Shown here one piece after another: positions 57,828 through 64,000 of a DNA stretch of 64,000 nucleotides. The stretch's first letter is position 1; each line of letters begins with the position of its first letter. The position numbers and the translations under genes were made by a program. The notes beneath the pieces are model-generated. The model worked only from the letters and a program-made list of their open reading frames with translations, did no database searches and was not told the DNA's origin. Origin of the DNA: CAYPFY01 sp964410105 (GTDB lineage Bacteria > Bacteroidota > Ignavibacteria > UBA10030 > SZUA-254). The stretch covers positions 24,120 to 88,119 of the forward strand of contig CAYPFY010000015.1 in assembly GCA_964410105.1 (NCBI GenBank), in the 5' to 3' direction.

Positions 57828-60106
57828 TTGATGAGCGACATGACCTTTGTCGCCGAGCGCGTGCCAGATCTTAGTTGAAAGTAATAGATTCCGCTCGAGT
57901 AACCATCCGCGTTCCAGACTAATGAGTGAATCCCGGGACTCATTGTCTCATTGATGAGAGTTGCAACTTCTCTCCCTAACACATCCATGACGCGCAGGTG
58001 CACTCTCTCCTTCTCTTTCACGGAGAATTTTATCGTCGTTATTGCGTTGAATGGGTTGGGATAATTCTGCTCAAGACTGAAATCCCCCGGTTGCCCTATA
58101 TTGGTCTCTTTCACCGCAGTTATCAAGGTGTTCTTCAATCTATGAATTCCGAATTCGTCGGCATAGTACACGTAAGGCCCGCTGGCCGCCGTGCCTTGTC
58201 CCGCTTTATTGACAATTCCCGCAATCGTTGGATGTTGAGGATCGTGGATGTCGACAGCATAGATTAACGAGAGTGCCATATACACGAATGAGCTGCTTAA
58301 AGCCATGTCTACAAACGACCGTGATCCAGGAATGACGACTTGCCCGATGATGGACGGAGCACGAGGATTTGCCAGAGATATGACTGCTAACCCGCTATCG
58401 AGTGCAGTGTACGCCAGGGCATTGCGGAGAGCTATCCCCGAGGCAGCTCCCGGAACCGTACTCACCTCCTGCGGCGATGTTGGGCTGGAAATGTCAATGA
58501 TTCGAAGCCCGCGTCCAAATGCCGCGATAGCAGCAACGGATTCACTCACGGCGATCCTAGAATAAGCGACGTTTGGGGGTTCCTGAAGGAATGCCACTCG
58601 CGCGGGGTGCGCGGGATCCGTAAGATTAAAGACAACGAGGCCGGAGTCAGGTTGAGTTACGAACAGATTCTGACCATTTTCAGCGATGTCCTCTGGCAAT
58701 GAAATCGGTTCCGCTCCGGTCAATTGTGGGTTCTGAACGTCCGAGAGGTCAATGGTTATCAGCGAATATGCCGTTAGCACATAAGCGTAATTTCTCATCG
58801 TCGTAACACCGAGAGCAATTCCATCCTCAAATGTGCCGGGCCTTCGAGGCAATTCAAGAGTACCTACCCTGACAGGATTGAGCGAATCGGAGAAATCGAG
58901 GATCGCAATTCCTGCTTCGTCCTGGGCGACCACGGCATACCGATCCAAGATGGCAACATCGGCCACAACATTCCCGGTGATAAAGAAAGCCTCCGAACTT
59001 GGCTGCTGCGGAATTACCGTGTCCAAAATCCATACTCCGGCCCCGGTTGCCGAGAGGAGATGGGTGCCCGAATGGAAGATTTTAAAATTATGGGGATGTG
59101 AGTCTGGTCGACGTACATGTCCCAACATAGTGGGAAAGGAACGGTTCTTTATGTCGAATACGTAGATCCCGGAGTCCACGGTCGAGAGGTAAAGAAGGGA
59201 ATCCAGGAAAGACATTGATTCCGGTATAACCCCGCCGTCAGTCCCGATAGTGTCGCGGCCAAGATGAACCGGATTTATGGGATTGCCAATCCCATAGACG
59301 TCGAGGTAAGGGGAGACGTCCCTGATGCCGACGAAGAGAAATGTGTCCAGTATGGCCACCGCCATTGTGAAACCATCCGTGGGCAAAATGTTCGCATAGG
59401 TCAAATGGTTAGGGTCGTGCGCGTCTATCACGTACAATTTCGTTTCATCGATTGCGCCGACATAGTCGTATCGATTTCTTATCGCGTGCGTGTAGACCGT
59501 CTCAGCGATAGGAATTCCATCCCTCGCCGCGGGCCGCTTCGGGTCTGTGATATCGACAGCAACGAGTCCACCGAATGTCGTGATGTAAGCCATAGTGCTG
59601 TCAAGGATTATCCGATATGTCACGGTGGACGTGACATTAATCTCAGAGATTCTCTGCGGTGTAAGGGGATCGCGTATGTCAAGAATCAGAAGATGTCCAC
59701 CTGTGAGGACATAGGCAAGGGAATCCCTCAGAACAACGTCGCTGACGATCGAATACGTGAGATACCCTCCAACGACGCGCGGCGTATCAGGCCTCGAAAT
59801 GTCAAGCACCTGCACATATCTTCCATTGGCGGCATAGACGTAGTTCCCCTGAGACTCCGCAGAATAACATGCTCCCCAGAGCCAATCTCCCGCTGGAATG
59901 AGAGTTCCATCTGATGAGAGTTCGTGACCGCGTGGGATAAGCGTCTCTCTCGCTGGCAAGCATCGATGAAAGAGTGAACGGGTTGACGGGCGAAGCATGC
60001 CGCGCCGGTCCGCGCAATCGGACGGTGAGAGGTTTTGTGCGTACGCTTCTGAGGAAATGAGGTGGAGGAGGAAAAGGGCAGAGTAAAAGTGTAACCGGTC
60101 TAACAT
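57824..60106 (-). CDS. Secreted LVIVD-repeat propeller protein with type IX sorting domain
   Basis: A 760-residue exported protein (signal peptide about 1-23). Residues ~55-665 are LVIVD-type propeller repeats (YVQVLDISRPDTPRVVGGYL, LLILDIRDPLTPQRI, LRIIDISSPTSPQEVST). The C-terminal ~85 residues are a full sorting domain (FSLEQNYPNPFNAITTIKF, then SSGIYYFQL, ending VMSLIK). LVIVD proteins are surface proteins of unknown ligand. Confidence 0.88.
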   Translation of the reverse strand: MLDRLHFYSALFLLHLISSEAYAQNLSPSDCADRRGMLRPSTRSLFHRCLPARETLIPRGHELSSDGTLIPAGDWLWGACYSAESQGNYVYAANGRYVQVLDISRPDTPRVVGGYLTYSIVSDVVLRDSLAYVLTGGHLLILDIRDPLTPQRISEINVTSTVTYRIILDSTMAYITTFGGLVAVDITDPKRPAARDGIPIAETVYTHAIRNRYDYVGAIDETKLYVIDAHDPNHLTYANILPTDGFTMAVAILDTFLFVGIRDVSPYLDVYGIGNPINPVHLGRDTIGTDGGVIPESMSFLDSLLYLSTVDSGIYVFDIKNRSFPTMLGHVRRPDSHPHNFKIFHSGTHLLSATGAGVWILDTVIPQQPSSEAFFITGNVVADVAILDRYAVVAQDEAGIAILDFSDSLNPVRVGTLELPRRPGTFEDGIALGVTTMRNYAYVLTAYSLITIDLSDVQNPQLTGAEPISLPEDIAENGQNLFVTQPDSGLVVFNLTDPAHPARVAFLQEPPNVAYSRIAVSESVAAIAAFGRGLRIIDISSPTSPQEVSTVPGAASGIALRNALAYTALDSGLAVISLANPRAPSIIGQVVIPGSRSFVDMALSSSFVYMALSLIYAVDIHDPQHPTIAGIVNKAGQGTAASGPYVYYADEFGIHRLKNTLITAVKETNIGQPGDFSLEQNYPNPFNAITTIKFSVKEKERVHLRVMDVLGREVATLINETMSPGIHSLVWNADGYSSGIYYFQLRSGTRSATKVMSLIK

Positions 60107-60396
60107 TGCGAGGATCTCTTTACGAGCGTATCAGAACGAGCGAAGGTCTGGAAAGGGTACACGAATAGAATTGCCTTCCTGTTGCTCATAACCAACGGAG
60201 CAATTACGAGCTTGGCAAGAAGATTCATACGCAGTGCCGGAGGGAACTGAATTTCGTCGGTGCAGGAATGGTACATATCGAAAAAGACAAACGCAAATCC
60301 ATTTTCCCATATTCCGATCTGTAGGTCTTCGCGGGAACAACTTGCCGATGGAAAATCGACCTGGGGGAGGAGGGAGACAACTTCTTGCGCGGCCAA
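60100..60396 (-). CDS. Possible small protein upstream of the LVIVD gene
   Basis: A 98-codon frame starting with TTG 60396 and overlapping the LVIVD start by 7 bp. Its composition is protein-like (alternating hydrophobic residues, DMYHSCTDEIQF, LAKLVIAPLVMSN), but I recognise no family, and the start is weak. It may be the decayed end of a larger gene. The rest of 60107-60503 holds the promoter of the next plus-strand gene. Confidence 0.3.
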   Translation of the reverse strand: MAAQEVVSLLPQVDFPSASCSREDLQIGIWENGFAFVFFDMYHSCTDEIQFPPALRMNLLAKLVIAPLVMSNRKAILFVYPFQTFARSDTLVKRSSQC

Positions 60397-60442
60397 ACTG
60401 GTAGGAATAAATGGTCATTTTCGCTCGAATCGGTCACCCCTC

Positions 60443-60471
60443 TTGACTCTCCTGACGGTGTTCCCTATCTT
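60443..60471 (+). promoter_or_regulatory. Predicted promoter of the 60504 cargo gene
   Basis: TTGACT (60443-60448), 17 bp, TATCTT (60466-60471). Predicted start near 60478, leader of about 26 nt to GTG 60504. Confidence 0.6.
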
Positions 60472-60503
60472 TCGTTAATTGACCCCAATTCCCGGAGTCC
60501 CCC

Positions 60504-63500
60504 GTGCCGGTAGGCAGGCTTATCTGGCTCAGTTTCCTTGTCCTTAGCATTTACTCCGACTCTCTGTCGCAGTGCTGGGTCTATCAGAAGAGTTCGACAT
60601 CGGTCGCGCTCAATGGTATCGCGTTCCCCGATTCGGTCAACGGATGGGCGGTCGGAGATGCCGGGGTTATCCTGCATACGTCAAATGCCGGCGTGACATG
60701 GACGCACCAGTTCAGCCACACGACTGCACAGCTCACGGCTGTCTCGTTCGCAGATTCCCGCTTCGGGATGGTTGTCGGTGATACTGGGGTAGCCTACAGG
60801 ACCAGCGACGGAGGGTCGACGTGGGTGCGCCAGACAGTTCGAACTCACTTATCGCTCAGGGCCGTGGCCGTCATCGACTCCCTCCATGCAATCGCCATAA
60901 GTGTGTTCGGAATTCATAAGACCATCGACGGCGGCCAGTCCTGGTGGCAGGTGACCAGCTACAGCGCTTTTGGATCCGTCTTCTTCATAACTCCTTTGAT
61001 CGGCTATGTCGCCGGATTCCCGGGAAAAGTCATGAAAACGACCGACGGGGGCTATTCCTGGTTCGACGCCTCGGCCGGCGGCGGAAGTTTTCTGTATGGG
61101 CCGTGCATGGCAGATACGAATAATGGCTTCGCGTGCTCGAGCGCCGGCGGTCTCTACCGGACGACGGACGGAGGCGCTCATTGGTCCTCTCAATCAACGG
61201 ATGCATCAAATTGGCTCCAGGGTACCGCCTGCCTGAACCGCGATACGGTCGTGGTCGTCGGATTTCATCCTGTCGGCAATACGTTCAATGGTGTTATCCT
61301 GCTTTCCCAGGATGGGGGAATCACCTGGAGCCCGATGAAGAACGCCAATTATGGTTACTATTTTGCCGCGGCGGCGCCCCATGGCTTTCTCTACGTCTGC
61401 GGCGAGAACGGGGTCATCATGCGGCTGTCGTATGACTGCGGCACCCTTCCTTCCCCGATTTCGCCCGCCGATCACAATCCCCGTCAGGCGATCACGACTT
61501 TCAACGGCGTCCGTTCTATTAGGATGCAGTGGTCCTATATTCCATTTATAACGATCCAGGGGATTCACGTGCAGATTTCCGATGACTCCACTTTTTCTCA
61601 GACTCTGTCCGATATCACGATCACACAGTCGATTTCCCCTGCCCCTGCCACGACCAATTTCCTGAACCCCCTGGCGAGGAAAGACTATTTCTGGCGGATG
61701 AAGATAGACTATATCGATACCACATCCACAGGGTGGATGAGTCCTTGGAGATTTTCAACGGCGGGGGGAAAGGTTTCGGGGACGCTGTATAATGACGAGA
61801 ACGCCGATGGACTTCTTTCGCCCGGCGAGGGTCCTCTCGCCAATCGCCGGTTCGATCTCGGCGGCGACGCAACGGGCTCGACGTGGTCGGACTCCACCGG
61901 AGCGTTCACGTTCATCGGTCTGGATTCTGGATCGTATTCGGTGTCCGAGCAACCGCAATCGATCTGGATCAAAACTTTCCCAGCCGGGAACGGGTATGCG
62001 GTATCCCTCGGACCCAACGATAGCGCGACAGCAAGGGATTTTTTGAACAGGTATCCCTGGAATCATTTTGCCGGAACAGTGTATTATGACCGGAATCAGA
62101 ACGGCTTGCGCGATCCGGATGAGCCCGGCATGCCCAACTTTCTCGTCCGGGTCCAGGGGGATACTTTCGTCGACTCCGCCTTTACTGATTCATCAGGTGT
62201 TTATACGGTCCGCCATGTCGATCCCGGGCAAAATACGGAAACTCTCATCCCCATCCCCGACTGGGAACAGATGACCCCGCAATTCTCACAGGGATTCTCC
62301 TTCGACGTTCAGACGTACGATCAGACTTATATAGATCTCGACTTCGGCGTGCGTAGGATTCCCGCCCGTGTGAAGATCGCTCTGACCGTCCGCGATAATA
62401 CGCTCATCACCAACCGCCAGGTGTGGTTCGGCGTGCGCCCGGCCGCCTCCTACGGAATCTGGGGCGTTGATCCAAGCGCCAGCAATTTCGATTTCTCCGA
62501 GAATGAGTTCGAAATTCCTCCCCCGACTCCCGGTCTTTTTGATGCGCGATTCGTCGATCCGAGAGGCGGACCCCGATTCGGCGCCGGATCGTGGACCGAT
62601 ATGCGGGATTTCTTTTCAACCACTCAGAACGACTCTTTTAAACTGACGTTTGCCCCCGCCTCGTTTTTCGGAGGCGATTATCCGATGGTTATTGAGTGGG
62701 TCGCCTCCGCAGTAAGGAATGCCTTTCCCAATGGCGCGTTATTGTGGGATCGCTATGGTCATGAAACCCCGATGACGGTCGATAATGTGAGTCCGCTGAT
62801 CATCGCGGATCGCACAATTACATCGCTGATCATCACCACGTACGGGACCTCCATATCGCCGGTTTTCCTTAAACGGTGGCATATGGTCTCGGTGCCCGGC
62901 GCTCCGTCGGATCCCAGACTTAAGTTTCTGCTTCCGACATCGAGTAAGTATGCCTATATCTATAAACCGGGCACAGGTTATGTCGTGACCGATTCTCTTC
63001 AGGCGGGCTCCGGTTACTGGATTAATTACCGGAACGCGATCGATTCTTTGCGCTATGACCCGAATGCTTTTCGCATAGATTCTATCGGTGTATCGGCAGG
63101 CTGGAATCTGATCGGGGCGCTGAGCGCCCCCCTGTCCGTCCATGCCGTCCAGACGGTTCCTCCCGATATTATTACGAGCCCGTTTTTCAGGTATTCCTCC
63201 GGTTATTCGCCTGCCGATAGTCTGAGGCCGGGGGAGGCTTATTGGATAAGAACGAGCGGCAGCGGCCTGGTCGTGCTGAACGCCTCCGCTGCACCGTCTG
63301 CCCTGCGCCTTGCCGAGTCGCCCGAGACCGATACGCTCCTCATCGAGGATTTTCTAGAAAATCGTCAGCCGCTTCTTATCGCCCGAAATCCGGTGAGGAT
63401 GGACTATGCCGCCCCTCCCCCGGCTCCATCAGGGGCTTTCGATGCGCGGTTTGCTTCACAAGCTCTGCTGGAAGTTTGTGAAAATCACAAGGATCTTCCC

Positions 63501-63953
63501 CTTTCGATCTCAGGCGCATCGTATCCGCTGAAAATCTCGTGGCATGCACGCTTTCCACTGTCCGCCTCCCTGGATGTCGACGGAAAAGTATTCCGGCTTA
63601 CGCCCTCCGCCCCGATCCGGCTGCAAGAGCCTCCGTCAAGTATTGTGCTGAAAATTTTTCCCTCGAATCCGGCACGGTTCGCTCTTGAACAGAATTTTCC
63701 GAATCCGTTCAATCCGGTCACGACCATTCGGTATGCGCTGCCGGTGAACGCGAGGACAGTTGTGACGATCTTCGATCTGCTCGGTCGGGAGGTGGAGGTG
63801 CTCGTGAATGACGACGAGGAGGCCGGATTCAGGGAGATCCGGTGGGACGCGTCGCGGCTCTCCTCCGGGGTCTACTTTTGCCGTCTGGAGGCTTTTTCTA
63901 GAGCATCAAAGGACCACTTCTCTGATGTGAGAAAGCTGATTCTGCTCCGCTGA
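60504..63953 (+). CDS. Large secreted YCF48/SdrD-like cargo protein with type IX sorting domain
   Basis: A 1149-residue exported protein; GTG start with a GGAG Shine-Dalgarno, signal peptide about 1-22. Residues ~25-310 are YCF48/BNR-like propeller repeats (GWAVGDAGVILHTSNAG, YRTSDGGSTW). Two SdrD B-like calcium-binding repeats follow (about 425-560; YNDENADGLLSPGEGPL and YYDRNQNGLRDPDEPG). Then come a first FDARF module, two GWNL/GYW modules (about 785-930), a second FDARFASQALLE module, and the sorting domain from ~1058 (QNFPNPFNPVTTIRY) ending LILLR. The SdrD-like repeats imply calcium-stiffened stalks. Confidence 0.9.
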   Translation: MPVGRLIWLSFLVLSIYSDSLSQCWVYQKSSTSVALNGIAFPDSVNGWAVGDAGVILHTSNAGVTWTHQFSHTTAQLTAVSFADSRFGMVVGDTGVAYRTSDGGSTWVRQTVRTHLSLRAVAVIDSLHAIAISVFGIHKTIDGGQSWWQVTSYSAFGSVFFITPLIGYVAGFPGKVMKTTDGGYSWFDASAGGGSFLYGPCMADTNNGFACSSAGGLYRTTDGGAHWSSQSTDASNWLQGTACLNRDTVVVVGFHPVGNTFNGVILLSQDGGITWSPMKNANYGYYFAAAAPHGFLYVCGENGVIMRLSYDCGTLPSPISPADHNPRQAITTFNGVRSIRMQWSYIPFITIQGIHVQISDDSTFSQTLSDITITQSISPAPATTNFLNPLARKDYFWRMKIDYIDTTSTGWMSPWRFSTAGGKVSGTLYNDENADGLLSPGEGPLANRRFDLGGDATGSTWSDSTGAFTFIGLDSGSYSVSEQPQSIWIKTFPAGNGYAVSLGPNDSATARDFLNRYPWNHFAGTVYYDRNQNGLRDPDEPGMPNFLVRVQGDTFVDSAFTDSSGVYTVRHVDPGQNTETLIPIPDWEQMTPQFSQGFSFDVQTYDQTYIDLDFGVRRIPARVKIALTVRDNTLITNRQVWFGVRPAASYGIWGVDPSASNFDFSENEFEIPPPTPGLFDARFVDPRGGPRFGAGSWTDMRDFFSTTQNDSFKLTFAPASFFGGDYPMVIEWVASAVRNAFPNGALLWDRYGHETPMTVDNVSPLIIADRTITSLIITTYGTSISPVFLKRWHMVSVPGAPSDPRLKFLLPTSSKYAYIYKPGTGYVVTDSLQAGSGYWINYRNAIDSLRYDPNAFRIDSIGVSAGWNLIGALSAPLSVHAVQTVPPDIITSPFFRYSSGYSPADSLRPGEAYWIRTSGSGLVVLNASAAPSALRLAESPETDTLLIEDFLENRQPLLIARNPVRMDYAAPPPAPSGAFDARFASQALLEVCENHKDLPLSISGASYPLKISWHARFPLSASLDVDGKVFRLTPSAPIRLQEPPSSIVLKIFPSNPARFALEQNFPNPFNPVTTIRYALPVNARTVVTIFDLLGREVEVLVNDDEEAGFREIRWDASRLSSGVYFCRLEAFSRASKDHFSDVRKLILLR

Positions 63954-64000
63954 GCGCCAAGCTAAACTGTTCCTGAACTTGCCGGGTGAGGGGTGTGAGG

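Overview
This window is a GC-rich, gene-dense bacterial chromosome segment with no rRNA, tRNA, CRISPR, phage or intact insertion sequence that I could see. Five predicted secreted proteins end in the roughly 85-residue C-terminal sorting domain with an N-[FY]-P-N-P-F-N core, the mark of type IX secretion cargo in the FCB group. The window also carries a GldA/GldF/GldG-type ABC cassette, a MIPS-centred inositol cluster, and an ATP synthase operon (a, c, b, delta, alpha, gamma) without beta and epsilon. I infer a member of the Bacteroidota/Ignavibacteriota/Kapaibacteriota side of the FCB group. Several genes have a clear Shine-Dalgarno sequence, and the promoters look sigma70-like (TTGnnn, 17 bp, TATATT-like), unlike the Bacteroides TAnnTTTG type.

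Layout. 1-4.6 kb: end of a TPR lipoprotein, then a large propeller-sensor histidine kinase and its NarL-type regulator. 4.63-4.79 kb: a candidate terminated structured RNA that runs antisense into the 3' end of aroB. 4.7-9.2 kb (minus): aroB, aroK, a beta-barrel protein and a PpiD-like chaperone. 9.4-13.3 kb: SQR-like flavoprotein, threonine synthase, STAS protein, PEBP protein and an unknown. 13.3-20.2 kb: a Ser/Thr kinase with TolB-like and TPR regions, divergent from a giant repeat-propeller cargo protein. 20.2-25.4 kb: GldA-GldF-GldG and a DUF4340-LysM fusion, then a small Cys/His exported protein. 25.5-27.1 kb (minus): a GT-C glycosyltransferase whose reading frame has no ATG, GTG or TTG start at the expected place. 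27-31 kb: lipoproteins and a BNR propeller.

31.05-42.42 kb is the most notable part: thirteen tightly packed, mostly overlapping genes behind one promoter that sits inside nested palindromes. They encode a sugar/cyclitol-phosphate nucleotidyltransferase, MlaE, MlaF, an MCE/MlaD protein, an LPG-synthase-like flippase, a DUF457-like membrane hydrolase, two CDP-alcohol phosphatidyltransferases with altered active-site motifs, an ATP-grasp enzyme, a class III aminotransferase, a Gfo/Idh/MocA oxidoreductase, a HAD phosphatase and myo-inositol-1-phosphate synthase. I infer a pathway that makes inositol phosphate, modifies it (possibly to an aminocyclitol), couples it to a membrane lipid and moves the product between membranes.

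42.4-49 kb (minus): a nitrobindin-like protein, a three-gene cargo operon (one member has an HExxH motif) and an alpha/beta hydrolase cargo protein. 49.2-57.6 kb (plus): a NUDIX hydrolase and a NamZ-type muramidase, then a run headed by an M23 peptidase and bactofilin that continues into the ATP synthase genes. 57.6-64 kb: a remnant sorting domain, an LVIVD-propeller cargo protein and a large YCF48/SdrD-like cargo protein.
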